NCBI GenBank assembly: GCA_022573285.1
Contig: JACZUF010000004.1
Span: forward strand, 40,139 to 104,138
DNA length: 64,000 nucleotides
Source: Chloroflexota bacterium
GTDB taxonomy: Bacteria > Chloroflexota > Dehalococcoidia > Lucifugimonadales > UBA3495
Direction: 5' to 3'
The position numbers were made by a program, and so were the translations under genes. This document shows, in pieces, positions 49,377 through 60,286 of the stretch. The notes beneath the pieces are model-generated. The model did not search any database. It saw nothing but the letters and a program-made list of their open reading frames with translations, and had not been told where the DNA came from. Every line of letters begins with the position of its first letter. Positions within the stretch are counted from its first letter, which is position 1.

Positions 49377-50470
49377 TCGTCGGCTGGGAGCAACTCCCGG
49401 CTCCGGCGTTTGGCCCGGACCATCAACACCCCGATCGTGAGGCACATCGCTCCCGCCACGCTAAGCAGCACCACCGAGGCCAGCGTCGACAGGAATTCCA
49501 AACTCTCCGAGAACGTCGATATCTGCTCGAGGGCCACCGCCGCGCAGCCGCCCAGAATCGTAACCCCGAATAGGATGCGTATGCGGGCCGGATCTACGAA
49601 CCTGGTGGCTGAAGTCCCCAGTTGGGAGCCAACCGAAGCCGCGCTCAACATTATCACCGCCATCAACGGGTCCACGTTGTGCGACAGGGCATAGATGAAC
49701 GTTCCCCAGGAGCCGGTGACGACTATTTGGAATAGGTCGGTTCCGATGGCCACGGTCGTGGGCACACCCAGTCCGAAGATCAATGCGGGCATGAGCAGGA
49801 ATCCGCCCCCCGCTCCCAATAGTCCAGCGAAAAAGCCCACGCCGAGGCCCAGGGTCATCGGGATGAACACCGATAGACTTTCAATGCGGGAAACCGGCAA
49901 AGAAACGTACGTGGGGACTGTCCCGATTACCGGCAGCCATATGACGTGGGGTGGGATGCGCAGCCTCTGCACGCGCCGGGCAAACGAAACTGTTGAGACC
50001 TCTTCCCCGCCCACGGCCGCGTTCCGGCGCTGTCTCAAGTGATCATAGATAATAAACCCGCCAAGCGCCGCCAAAAGCACTATGTACACGTAGCGTATGA
50101 CCGGGCCAATTAGGCCCGCCGCTTCCAGCGACGAGTTCAATCTCTCGGCCAAAAAAACGCCCGGGATGGTGCCCACGAGCATCAGGAGTCCCAAGCGGAT
50201 GTCCACGTTGCCCAGACTGCGGTGTTTGAGGGTATTGATCATCGAGGAACCCATGATCAAGGCCAGGCCCGTTCCCACCGCGAATACCGGCGGGACGCCG
50301 AATACCAGCAGCCCTCCCGTGATCAAGAACCCACCGCCCACGCCGAAAAACCCACTCAGGGTACCCACCATGACACCCAGAAGCAGAAGGAGGACTGGAT
50401 TGACAACGACATCGGCGTTGGGGAACCACATCTTAGCCGCTGCCCTCGGGTCCTTTTCTTGACATTCCAC
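49373..50470 (-). CDS. TauE/SafE family sulfite exporter/permease
   Basis: GTLSGFFGVGGGFLITGGLLVFG, GFFAGLLGAGGGFLLMPALIFGLGVPT. Confidence 0.92.
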   Translation of the reverse strand: MECQEKDPRAAAKMWFPNADVVVNPVLLLLLGVMVGTLSGFFGVGGGFLITGGLLVFGVPPVFAVGTGLALIMGSSMINTLKHRSLGNVDIRLGLLMLVGTIPGVFLAERLNSSLEAAGLIGPVIRYVYIVLLAALGGFIIYDHLRQRRNAAVGGEEVSTVSFARRVQRLRIPPHVIWLPVIGTVPTYVSLPVSRIESLSVFIPMTLGLGVGFFAGLLGAGGGFLLMPALIFGLGVPTTVAIGTDLFQIVVTGSWGTFIYALSHNVDPLMAVIMLSAASVGSQLGTSATRFVDPARIRILFGVTILGGCAAVALEQISTFSESLEFLSTLASVVLLSVAGAMCLTIGVLMVRAKRRSRELLPADD

Positions 50471-50892
50471 GCAGGACGGCTACGGTCCGGAACACCGCAG
50501 TCCAGAAAAGGTGCAACCCGATGGCCGCAGCAGCGACGGCTCCAATGATTAGCAACGCCCAAAGCAAAGCGTGGTCGGAACTGTAGCTGGTTAAAAATTC
50601 GTTCATCGTGGGGCGGCAGGGCCTAAGCTCTGCTGTCGCTTCATGTCAGTTAATAATTGCCAGATAGTTGAAGGGGCCTGCCGGTAGAGGATACCATGGC
50701 CGTGCCTGCCACGGCCGTCGAATACGGAATAACACCCGTCGCAGGCAGGACTATTACCTAGTTTTGGAAATATGCATGACGGTCATCCGTTCATCCTGAG
50801 CCTCGTCGAAGGACCCCGGCTTCGGCGCAGCATGGTTCGACGGAGCTCACCACGAACGGTTGGTAACGCGGATTATCGATAGGAAGTACTAG

Positions 50893-52086
<1,194 letters not shown>

Positions 52087-52158
52087 ATCGCCCGGGGCAG
52101 GTAGCCAGCCAGGTGCAGGCAGGGCTGTGGAGGAGCCCCGGACTGGGTGAGGGGAGCG

Positions 52159-52437
52159 CTAGAAGCCGCCGGCAACCGCCGGGACTATGCTGATCTCGTC
52201 GCCCTCCTTGGTGGCGGTGCTCAGTCCATCCAGAAATCGAACGTCCTCGCCGTTCAGGTAGATGTTCACGAAATAGCGCAGTTCTCCGTTCTCATCAACC
52301 AGGCGGTCCTTGAATCCTGGAAACTCGCCGTTCAGCTTCTCCACCAACTCACCAAGATTGGCGGACTCCATCTCTACCTTGGCCTGGCCATTGGTCATAC
52401 GCCGTAGCGGCGTGGGAATTCGAACCATGACGCCCAT
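52159..52437 (-). CDS. MoaD/ThiS-family small sulfur-carrier-like protein, C-terminus ...AVAGGF
   Basis: RYFVNIYLNGEDVRFLDGLSTATKEGDEISIVPAVAGGF; alternative start at 52428. Confidence 0.88.
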   Translation of the reverse strand: MGVMVRIPTPLRRMTNGQAKVEMESANLGELVEKLNGEFPGFKDRLVDENGELRYFVNIYLNGEDVRFLDGLSTATKEGDEISIVPAVAGGF

Positions 52438-52496
52438 CTGGAAAACCCTCCTAAACCTTTCGCCCCATCTTGGGGCGCCTGGGGCAGGACTAACTC

Positions 52497-52739
52497 CTAC
52501 CCTTCGATTACGTCCCCGCCAAGCGGGTCCACCCTCACCCCCGTGGAACTCACCCATTCGAGCCCACGCTTGATCTCCGGCTCGTCGCCGTCCAGTTCCA
52601 GGACCACCCAGCCCGAGTCTTCTCCCACGTCGGCCCGCCGGATGTTCGTAACGATCTTGAACTTCTGGCCCAACTCGTAAATCACCGGTTGCTTCACCAA
52701 GTCGTCCACAAAGGTGAACTTGACTCTCTGCTTGCCCAT
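52497..52739 (-). CDS. NIL-domain protein
   Basis: RVKFTFVDDLVKQPVIYELGQKFKIVTNIRRADVGEDSGWVVLELDGDEPEIKRGLEWVSSTGVRVDPL. Confidence 0.87.
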   Translation of the reverse strand: MGKQRVKFTFVDDLVKQPVIYELGQKFKIVTNIRRADVGEDSGWVVLELDGDEPEIKRGLEWVSSTGVRVDPLGGDVIEG

Positions 52740-52769
52740 TCCCGAACACCTCCCGGCTATTTACCCCAG

Positions 52770-54086
52770 CTATTTGCCTCCGTCGAACGCTTCTTCGAAA
52801 GAGCGAACGCTAGGCTTGATCGAAAGCGGGTTCACCACTTCCTCCACCGCTTCTTGGGTCTTGAGCCCGTTGCCGGTAATATAAACAACGGTCAGTTCGT
52901 CGGGCTTGATGGCCCCTGACTTGGCCAGGTGCTTGAGCCCCGACATCGTCACGCCGCCGGCCGTCTCGGTGAAGATGCCCTCGGTCTCGGCCAGCAGTTT
53001 TATGCCATCTACTATATCCGATTCCGGGACCGCATAGGCGGACCCGCCGGATCTCTCAATCACCCTTAGGGCGTAGATGCCGTCGGCGGGGTTCCCGATG
53101 GCCAAGGACTTTGCCAGGCTCTTCGGCCGAACCGGAATAACTTGGGTTTGGCCGTTGGCCCATGCGGTCACAATCGGCGAACAACCTTCCGCCTGGGTCA
53201 TGTGCATCTTGGTGGTGACGCCGGGATGATGGACAGTGTTCTGGTCCACGCCGAAGGAGCTGGACGCCACCCCTTCCAAGAGCCCCAGGCAGGCGAGCTC
53301 GTTGAAGCCCTTCCAGATCTTGGTGAACATGGCGCCGGAGGCTGAGGGCACCACCACGTGGTCCGGCAGCCGCCAGCCCAATTGTTCCGCAACCTCGTAA
53401 CCCAGGGTCTTGCTGCCCTCGGCGTAATAGGGCCGCATGTTGATATTGACGAAAGCCCAGGGGTAATCGTCGGCCAACTCGCTGCAGAGACGGTTCACTT
53501 CGTCATAGGTGCCGTCGACCGACACCAGCACTGGGTTGTAAATGGCGGCGCCGATGATCTTGCCCCGCTCCAGATCGGAGGGTATGAAGACCACGGCGCG
53601 GACGCCGGCCCGGGCGCAATGGGCGGCGACGCTGCAAGCCAAGTTGCCGGTGGACGCGCAGGCTATGGTCTCGTAGCCGAACTCGAGTGCCTTGGTTGCC
53701 GCCACGGAGACCACCCGGTCCTTGAATGAGAACGACGGGTTGACGCTGTCGTTCTTGATGTACAGGTTGTTGAGGCCCAACCGTTTGCCCAAGCCCTTGG
53801 CCTTGATCAGCGGAGTGAAGCCCGCCATGATGTCCACGGGGTCGTCGCCTTCAGCGGGAAGCAGGTCCTTGTACCGCCAGATGCTGAGGGGGCCCTTGGC
53901 GATGCTGTCCTGATTGATCACTTCGGAGATGGTGGCATAGTCGTAGACCACTTCCAGAGGCCCAAAGCAAAAGTCGCATACATTCAGGGGTTCCGCCGGG
54001 TATTCCCTGCCGCATTCACGGCATTTGAGTCCATTTACGAAAGCCACCGGGGTTGGTTCCTCCTGGCCGTTGAAAGGCCGGGCCAA
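52770..54086 (-). CDS. thrC: Threonine synthase
   Basis: LKCRECGREYPAEPLNVCDFCFGPLEVVYDY, NPSFSFKDRVVSVAATKALE, ACASTGNLACSVAAHCARAG. Confidence 0.95.
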   Translation of the reverse strand: MARPFNGQEEPTPVAFVNGLKCRECGREYPAEPLNVCDFCFGPLEVVYDYATISEVINQDSIAKGPLSIWRYKDLLPAEGDDPVDIMAGFTPLIKAKGLGKRLGLNNLYIKNDSVNPSFSFKDRVVSVAATKALEFGYETIACASTGNLACSVAAHCARAGVRAVVFIPSDLERGKIIGAAIYNPVLVSVDGTYDEVNRLCSELADDYPWAFVNINMRPYYAEGSKTLGYEVAEQLGWRLPDHVVVPSASGAMFTKIWKGFNELACLGLLEGVASSSFGVDQNTVHHPGVTTKMHMTQAEGCSPIVTAWANGQTQVIPVRPKSLAKSLAIGNPADGIYALRVIERSGGSAYAVPESDIVDGIKLLAETEGIFTETAGGVTMSGLKHLAKSGAIKPDELTVVYITGNGLKTQEAVEEVVNPLSIKPSVRSFEEAFDGGK

Positions 54087-54096
54087 AAGCCCAAAT

Positions 54097-54123
54097 CAGC
54101 CTGGAAACTATGCCTCCAGGCTG
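54097..54123 (-). promoter_or_regulatory. 9-bp leader hairpin upstream of thrC
   Basis: cagcctgga-aactatgcc-tccaggctg. Confidence 0.5.
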
Positions 54124-54129
54124 CCCGTG

Positions 54130-54158
54130 ATAGTAACAAAGGCCCTATGTGTTGTCAA
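54130..54158 (-). promoter_or_regulatory. Putative sigma70-type promoter TTGACA-N17-TACTAT for thrC
   Basis: -35 54153-54158, -10 54130-54135 on minus strand, exactly 17-bp spacer. Confidence 0.65.
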
Positions 54159-54403
54159 CTTGAGCCACGCCTGGCGGGCCCTCCTCACGAGGCTGGCGAA
54201 CGCCTTGGTTTCGGCTTGGTCCACGGTGATATAATCCTCCGGGCGTTCGCCCCATCGGCGTTCATGGCCGCCAAGATGCGCTCCGAAATTGTTCCGTCAT
54301 AAAATAACGGTCCGCCCTGAGATTTATCAAATAGGGTAGTGCTCTGCTCCGCCCGCACCACATAAACCTCCTCCAGCAATTCTCCATACCGCTGATCATC
54401 GGC

Positions 54404-55633
54404 GTGATCGCCGGCTTGGTCTTTGCCAACATCGACATCCACGCCTACGAAGACATGGTGGACTACCACATCTTCGGCGACAACACCAAGATCTTCGGCA
54501 AATCTGTCACGGTCCATTTCCTCGTCAACGAGATCTTCATGGTGTTCTTCTTCGGCATCGCCACCAAGGAGATCACCGAGTCGGCGCTGCCCGGCGGGGC
54601 GCTGAACCCCCTCCGCAAGGCCATCAACCCCCTGATGGGCACCCTGGGCGGGATCCTGGGACCGGCGGGGCTGTTCTTCCTGCTGGCCTGGGTTTTCTAC
54701 GGCGGGTCCAGCGAATTTAGCATCGTGGCCAACGGCTGGGGCATCCCCACCGCCACCGACATCGCCCTGGCCTGGCTCGCGGCCCGCGTCATCTTCGGGG
54801 CCTCCCACCCGGCGGTCAACTTTCTGCTGTTGCTGGCGGTGGCCGACGACGCCATCGGCCTGGGGATCATCGCCGTGTTCTACCCGGACCCGGAACATCC
54901 CGTAGTCGCTTCCTGGCTGCTGTTGGTGGTCGCCGGCATGGCCGCGGCCTACGTCATGCGCCGTTTCGATGTGCGCTACTGGCAAATCTACGTCCTGATC
55001 GCCGGGGGGCTAAGCTGGGTCGGCCTGGTCAAGTCGTCCATTGAACCGGCCCTGGCCTTGGTGGTCATAGTGCCTTTCCTGCCTGGACCCCAGACAACCC
55101 ACGGCCTGTTTGAAGAGGACGAATACGAATTTGAGCACACCCATCCCGAAGGCGCAGAGGCCGTTCCAACCGGCGCGGCGCTGTCCGAGAACCCCACAGA
55201 GGATGAAGAACTGCACCACCGCCATGCCCCCCTGGACGCTTTCGAGCACGATCTCAAGCTGCCCGTGGACTTCGGCCTGTTCTTCTTCGCCTTCTTCAAC
55301 GCGGGAGTCGCCTTCGCCAGCATCACCCAGGTCACCTTTATCGTCCTGATCTCGCTGATCGCCGGCAAAACCGTGGGCATCACGCTGTTCTCCTGGGTGG
55401 GAGAAAGGCTAGGGTTCCCATTGCCCGACGGCATGGGCGTCAAGCACCTTTTGGTGGCCTCCATTATCGCCGGTCTGGGACTGACCGTTGCCCTGTTCGT
55501 GGCCGGCAAGGCCTACGATGACCCGGCCTTCCGAGACCCGGCCAAGATGGGCGCAGTGCTCAGCGCCGGGGCGGCCATTATCGCCTTCGCCGTAGGGCGT
55601 TTGCTCAGGGTCAAAGACGGCTCGGACAAGTGA
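54404..55633 (+). CDS. nhaA: Na+/H+ antiporter NhaA family (N-terminus uncertain; frame open upstream to 54335)
   Basis: VHFLVNEIFMVFFFGIATKEITES, GWGIPTATDIALAWLAARVIFG, LLLAVADDAIGLGIIAVFY. Confidence 0.92.
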   Translation: MIAGLVFANIDIHAYEDMVDYHIFGDNTKIFGKSVTVHFLVNEIFMVFFFGIATKEITESALPGGALNPLRKAINPLMGTLGGILGPAGLFFLLAWVFYGGSSEFSIVANGWGIPTATDIALAWLAARVIFGASHPAVNFLLLLAVADDAIGLGIIAVFYPDPEHPVVASWLLLVVAGMAAAYVMRRFDVRYWQIYVLIAGGLSWVGLVKSSIEPALALVVIVPFLPGPQTTHGLFEEDEYEFEHTHPEGAEAVPTGAALSENPTEDEELHHRHAPLDAFEHDLKLPVDFGLFFFAFFNAGVAFASITQVTFIVLISLIAGKTVGITLFSWVGERLGFPLPDGMGVKHLLVASIIAGLGLTVALFVAGKAYDDPAFRDPAKMGAVLSAGAAIIAFAVGRLLRVKDGSDK

Positions 55634-55686
55634 TATACTCGTGCCTGCGGACCCGATTCTGAATCGGATTTTAGGAGCCCCATGCG

Positions 55687-55974
55687 ATGATCGGCGTACT
55701 CACGCACCACTGGGCAAAACCGGACAAGATCGAAGCGGCGAAGAAGCTGTTGGACGGCAACGGCCTGGCCCAGAGCAAAGCACCCGGCTACGGAAGCCGT
55801 CTGACGTTTATCTCCCTAAGTGACCCCACCAAGATCTCGACCCTGGTCACCTGGGACTCCACCGAAATCTACGACGCCTGGCGTGCCAGCCCCGAGCGGG
55901 CGGCCGCCATGCAAGGGGCCGACGAGCTATGGGCCAAACCGGCTGAGTCCGAACGGTTCCAGATGGCCGGATAG
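55687..55974 (+). CDS. ABM-like small protein
   Basis: 95-aa ORF, MIGVLTHHWAKPDKIEAAKKLL...YDAWRASPER. Confidence 0.65.
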   Translation: MIGVLTHHWAKPDKIEAAKKLLDGNGLAQSKAPGYGSRLTFISLSDPTKISTLVTWDSTEIYDAWRASPERAAAMQGADELWAKPAESERFQMAG

Positions 55975-55986
55975 TGGGAGACGATT

Positions 55987-57597
55987 ATGGCCAAGCGAAG
56001 TTTCTGGGCCTGGGGCATGGAGCCGGACGAGCCAACCGCCGAGCAGATGAAGACCGCCGCGGAGGCGCTGGCCAAACGATATAACGTTAGCCTGACCCCG
56101 GTAACACCGCCCAGACCGTCGGACCTATCTTTGCGCAAGCCCCGCATCACGCCTCCTTCGTCATTGACCGCCATCTGCGCCAGCGACGACCACGACCGGG
56201 CGGTCCACACCTACGGGCGCAGCTTCCGGGACCGCATCCGGGCCTTCAATTTGGATTTTCCCAATCCGCCCGACGTGGTGGCCCGTCCCCGTAACGAACA
56301 GGACGTCGAAGCCGTGCTGGAGTGGTGCTCCACCTCCGGTCACGCCGCCATCCCCTTCGGCGGTGGCAGTTCCACCGTGGCCGGGTTCGAGCCGCCCGAG
56401 GGCTACGACGGCATCGTGACCATCGACATGGGCGGGTTGGGCCAGGTGTTGGAGATCGACGACGTATCCCGCTCCGCCCGCATCCAGGGCGGGGTCTACG
56501 GCCCTGCTTTGGAAGACCAACTGCGGCCCCACGGCTTCACCCTGCGCCACTACCCTCAGAGCTTCGAGTTCTCCACCCTGGGCGGCTGGATCGCCACCCG
56601 CTCGGGAGGCCATTACGCCACCAACCAGACCCACATAGACGACATGGTGGAGTCGGTGCGGATGGTGACTCCTTCGGGATTGTGGGAGTCCCGGCGTTTG
56701 CCGGGCAGCGGCGCCGGCCCCAGCCCCGACCGGATGGCCATCGGCAGCGAGGGCATCTTGGGCATCATCACCGAAGCCTGGATGCGCATCCAGGCCAGGC
56801 CCGTATTCCGGGCGTCGGCCGGGGTGACTTTCCCCACCTTCGCCGCCGGGGCCGAGGCCGCCCGCCACATCGTGCAGACCAAGCTCTGGCCCGCCAACTG
56901 CCGTCTCCTTGACCCGGTGGAGGCCGCGTCAGCCGCGGGGATGGACGGCGCCAATGCGTTGTTGCTGCTGGGGTTCGAGTCGGCCGAGGTGCCCCAGGGC
57001 GAGTTCATCCGCCACGCCGTGGACATAGCCCGAGAGGCCGGCGGGACCATCGACGAGGCCGACGTCCGGGTCTCAGACGGTTCAGGCGGAGACTCGGAAC
57101 GCGGCACGGGCCGCCAAGGCTCGGTGGGAACGTGGCGCAACTCTTTCTTGAACGCTCCCTACCTGAAGAACCATCAAGCCGGGCTGGGACTGGTGGCCGA
57201 GACCATGGAGACCGCCATCACCTGGGACCGTTGGCCCGCCTTGGACGAGATGGTGCGGGGCGCGCTCCAGGGCGCTCTGGACCGGGTCTGCGGCGGAGGC
57301 AGCGTCTCGTGCCGGTTCACCCACGTGTACACGGACGGGCCAGCCCCCTACTTCACCTTCGAGGGCATGGGCCGGCTGGGGGCCGAGTTGGAGATGTACG
57401 CCGAGATCAAGCAGGCGGCTTCAGACGCTATCATGGCCGCCGGTGGCACCATCACCCACCACCACGCCGTGGGCCGGCTGCACCGGCCCTGGTACGACCG
57501 GCAACGTCCCGAACTGTTCGCCCAGGCGTTGCGGGCCGTCAAGCGGACTCTGGACCCCAACGGGGTGTTGAACCCTGGGCTTTTGATCGACGCGTAG
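55987..57597 (+). CDS. FAD-binding oxidase (alkyldihydroxyacetonephosphate synthase/GlcD-like)
   Basis: AAIPFGGGSSTVAGFEPP, HYPQSFEFSTLGGWIATRSGGHYATNQTHIDDMV, GRLHRPWYDRQRPELFAQALRAVKRTLDPNGVLNPG. Confidence 0.93.
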   Translation: MAKRSFWAWGMEPDEPTAEQMKTAAEALAKRYNVSLTPVTPPRPSDLSLRKPRITPPSSLTAICASDDHDRAVHTYGRSFRDRIRAFNLDFPNPPDVVARPRNEQDVEAVLEWCSTSGHAAIPFGGGSSTVAGFEPPEGYDGIVTIDMGGLGQVLEIDDVSRSARIQGGVYGPALEDQLRPHGFTLRHYPQSFEFSTLGGWIATRSGGHYATNQTHIDDMVESVRMVTPSGLWESRRLPGSGAGPSPDRMAIGSEGILGIITEAWMRIQARPVFRASAGVTFPTFAAGAEAARHIVQTKLWPANCRLLDPVEAASAAGMDGANALLLLGFESAEVPQGEFIRHAVDIAREAGGTIDEADVRVSDGSGGDSERGTGRQGSVGTWRNSFLNAPYLKNHQAGLGLVAETMETAITWDRWPALDEMVRGALQGALDRVCGGGSVSCRFTHVYTDGPAPYFTFEGMGRLGAELEMYAEIKQAASDAIMAAGGTITHHHAVGRLHRPWYDRQRPELFAQALRAVKRTLDPNGVLNPGLLIDA

Positions 57598-57621
57598 GGC
57601 CGAACGCGGCTATCGCCCAAC

Positions 57622-57654
57622 CCGTAGGGGCACGGCAATGCCGTGCCCCTACGG
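57622..57654. repeat. Intergenic palindrome, inner type CACGGCAATGCCGTG
   Basis: ccgtaggggcacggca-a-tgccgtgcccctacgg. Confidence 0.9.
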
Positions 57655-57801
57655 TTATCAAAATCATTTCTCAGCTTTTGAAGCAATCCGTAACCGACAG
57701 CCTCCCCGTTGGCACCGAGTCCCCGCCGGCCCATTAACCTTGCGCGCACGACGTTGAACCGCCCTCGCCCGGCCTGTACAATGGGGCACCTACCGTAGAG
57801 G

Positions 57802-59193
57802 GTGAGCATGCTTAGGTTCGGAATGACGCCGGCCGGATTTGCGCTGGGAAAGCGCAACGTCCACTACTCCTGGGTAATCGTCGGTGTCGCCTCATTGATG
57901 TGGATGACCAGCTCCGGCATGCGCTTCGCCGCCAGCCTGTTGGTGGACGAGTTCAACAAGCCGGAGTATTTCGGCTGGAGCATCGGGGCCATCACCCTCG
58001 GGTTCACCATTCAGTGGATCATATCGGGAGCACTGGGTCCCGTTTGTGGATGGCTGGGCGACCAACACGGCGTGCGCCGTGTCATGTGGGGCGGCGGAAT
58101 TCTGTTCATCGCCGGGATGGTCCTGACCGGCTCCATGAACCACCTTTGGCAATTCTACCTGTACTTCGGCGTCATCCTGGCGGCCGGCATGGCCGCATTC
58201 CAGGTCACCCTGGTTGCCGGCGTGACCCTATGGTTCCGGAAGCAACTGGGCCTGGCCATGGGGATTCTGCAGGCGCTGCAGGGACTGGGCACCGCCGCCG
58301 CCATCCTCATGGTGTTCATCATCTTCGACCAATTCGGACTGCGCTGGACATTTTGGATCCCTGGAATAGCCGGCGGGGCGCTCCTCCTATACCTGACGCG
58401 CTACTTCCATAACGAACCCGCTGAAATTGGCCTACGGCCGTGGGGCGCGCCGGACGACGAGCCCATCCGCAGGCTGCAGAGCAACGACGTGGCCAAGGTG
58501 CGCACCAATGTCTTCCTGAAACAGGCCCAGAAGACCAACGCCTTCTGGAACCTGGTGGGGATCCATTTCTGGGGCTGCGCCGGGCACAACATCATCCTGA
58601 TCCTGCTGGTCGCCATGGCCACCGACTCCGGACTTTCCAAGGGCATGGCGGTGGCGGTGTACCTCACCCTCACCATCGTCAGCACCCTCACCCGGTTCGC
58701 AGTGCCGGTGCTGGCCGACCGCTTCGGCGCCAAGACGGTGATGAAGATCTGTTTCTCGGCCCAGACCTTCCCCCTGCTGCTCTTGCTGATTTCCCAGGAC
58801 GTGTCGACCTACTTCGTGTTCGCCGCGCTCTTCGGCTTCGGTATGGGCGGCGAGATGACCGCCTTCCCCATCATCAACCGCCAGTACTACGGCGACGCGC
58901 CCACGGGAACGACCTATGGGTGGCAGATGGCCGGAGCGGGCATCGGAATGGCCATCGGGCCGGTGCTGGGCGGGTTCTTGAGGGACTGGACCAACTCCTA
59001 TGACTGGTCCATCATCCTATCCTTCGGTCTTAGCATGATCGCCGTGGGCTGCATCTTTTTACTGCCCTCCACGGCCCACCACCAACTGCCCCATTGGGAA
59101 GACGCTTTGCCCCCCGAAGCCCGGACGGCTGGAGGGTATGGCACGCCCGCTGCTGTCCCCGCCTCCAGTGGCGGAGACGGTTCCGACGATTAA
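57802..59193 (+). CDS. MFS transporter (OFA/oxalate-formate antiporter-like)
   Basis: 12-TM-like pattern; LVAGVTLWFRKQLGLAMGILQALQGLG. Confidence 0.88.
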   Translation: MSMLRFGMTPAGFALGKRNVHYSWVIVGVASLMWMTSSGMRFAASLLVDEFNKPEYFGWSIGAITLGFTIQWIISGALGPVCGWLGDQHGVRRVMWGGGILFIAGMVLTGSMNHLWQFYLYFGVILAAGMAAFQVTLVAGVTLWFRKQLGLAMGILQALQGLGTAAAILMVFIIFDQFGLRWTFWIPGIAGGALLLYLTRYFHNEPAEIGLRPWGAPDDEPIRRLQSNDVAKVRTNVFLKQAQKTNAFWNLVGIHFWGCAGHNIILILLVAMATDSGLSKGMAVAVYLTLTIVSTLTRFAVPVLADRFGAKTVMKICFSAQTFPLLLLLISQDVSTYFVFAALFGFGMGGEMTAFPIINRQYYGDAPTGTTYGWQMAGAGIGMAIGPVLGGFLRDWTNSYDWSIILSFGLSMIAVGCIFLLPSTAHHQLPHWEDALPPEARTAGGYGTPAAVPASSGGDGSDD

Positions 59194-59213
59194 AATCTCG
59201 ACGGCTCATGGGC

Positions 59214-59251
59214 GTAGGGGCACGGCCCCGATGGCATCGGGGTGCCCTTAC
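59214..59251. repeat. Intergenic palindrome, imperfect, inner CCCCGATGGCATCGGGG
   Basis: gtaggggcacggccccgatggcatcggggtgcccttac. Confidence 0.8.
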
Positions 59252-59268
59252 ATCTGCACCCTCAAACC

Positions 59269-59997
59269 ATGAATACAAAAAATCCAGGCCCCACGATTTC
59301 CGCCACCGAACTGGGGACTTACGCCCGTTCTCGCTTCTGTCCCCGTTGCGCCTGGGTCCGGCTCCACATCAAGAAGCTGCCCTACCAGAGCTTTCCCGGC
59401 ATCTTCAGCAGCATCGACCGCTACAACAAGTTGATCGTCCACAACCATTTCGACCGGGAGGGTCACGCCCCGTCGTGGCTGGCCGAACTGGGGGAAACCG
59501 GCGAGTACCTGGAACCGCCCCACTGGTCCAGTTTCAAGACTCTGGACGAGGAAACCGGGATTACCCTCCGGGGCGAGGCCGACGGCATCTTCAAACTGGC
59601 CGGCGGCTCTTACGTGATCGTCGACTACAAGACGTCCCGTTACTCCCCGGCCCAGCAGGGCATGTTCAAGAATTACGAGGTGCAACTCAACGCCTACGCG
59701 CTGATCGCCGAACGGTTGGGGCTGTCACCGGTCTCCAAGCTGGCCCTGGTCTACATGGAGCCGGCCACAGATGCCGAGACGGCCCAGGAACCCAGTCTGA
59801 TCGACAGCCGGGGCTTCACGATGGGCTTCCTCGCCAGGGTTGTGGAAGTGGAGCTTAAGCAGGAGAAGCTGCTGCCGCCCTTACTCCGCAAGGCACGGCG
59901 CATCTGGGACATGACCACCCCGCCTTCCGGAATCGGAGACTGCAAAGACTGCGCGGCTGTAAGCGGACTGATCGAAGCCTTAGGTGGCTCTCCCTAG
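59269..59997 (+). CDS. PD-(D/E)XK nuclease family, Cas4/RecB-like, with N- and C-terminal CxxC motifs
   Basis: CPRC near N-terminus, GEADGIFKLAGGSYVIVDYKTSRYSP, QLNAYALIAERLG, CKDC near C-terminus. Confidence 0.8.
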   Translation: MNTKNPGPTISATELGTYARSRFCPRCAWVRLHIKKLPYQSFPGIFSSIDRYNKLIVHNHFDREGHAPSWLAELGETGEYLEPPHWSSFKTLDEETGITLRGEADGIFKLAGGSYVIVDYKTSRYSPAQQGMFKNYEVQLNAYALIAERLGLSPVSKLALVYMEPATDAETAQEPSLIDSRGFTMGFLARVVEVELKQEKLLPPLLRKARRIWDMTTPPSGIGDCKDCAAVSGLIEALGGSP

Positions 59998-60141
59998 CGT
60001 CAAATCTCCTCAGCGAAGATACGAAAATCCCCCCTTGGCCCCCCCTTGGCAAAGGGGGGTTGGGGGGATTTCCGTTGCTCCATGGAAAATTATTTGCCAG
60101 AGCTAGTGGTTCGACAATCGTGCTTTGGCTGCTGTGCGTTA

Positions 60142-60162
60142 GGGCGGGTTTAAAACCCGCCC
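60142..60162. repeat. Intergenic palindrome, inner type GGGTTTAAAACCC
   Basis: gggcgggttt-a-aaacccgccc. Confidence 0.85.
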
Positions 60163-60286
60163 CTACAACACCGATGCAAACCCACTTACCCTGTTCACCC
60201 TGAGCGGGCAATTCGCAAACATGGCCCGAAAACCTAACAACTCCTGTCCACCGAAGGTATTTGGGTCCAGACTCAGCCTGGCCTGG

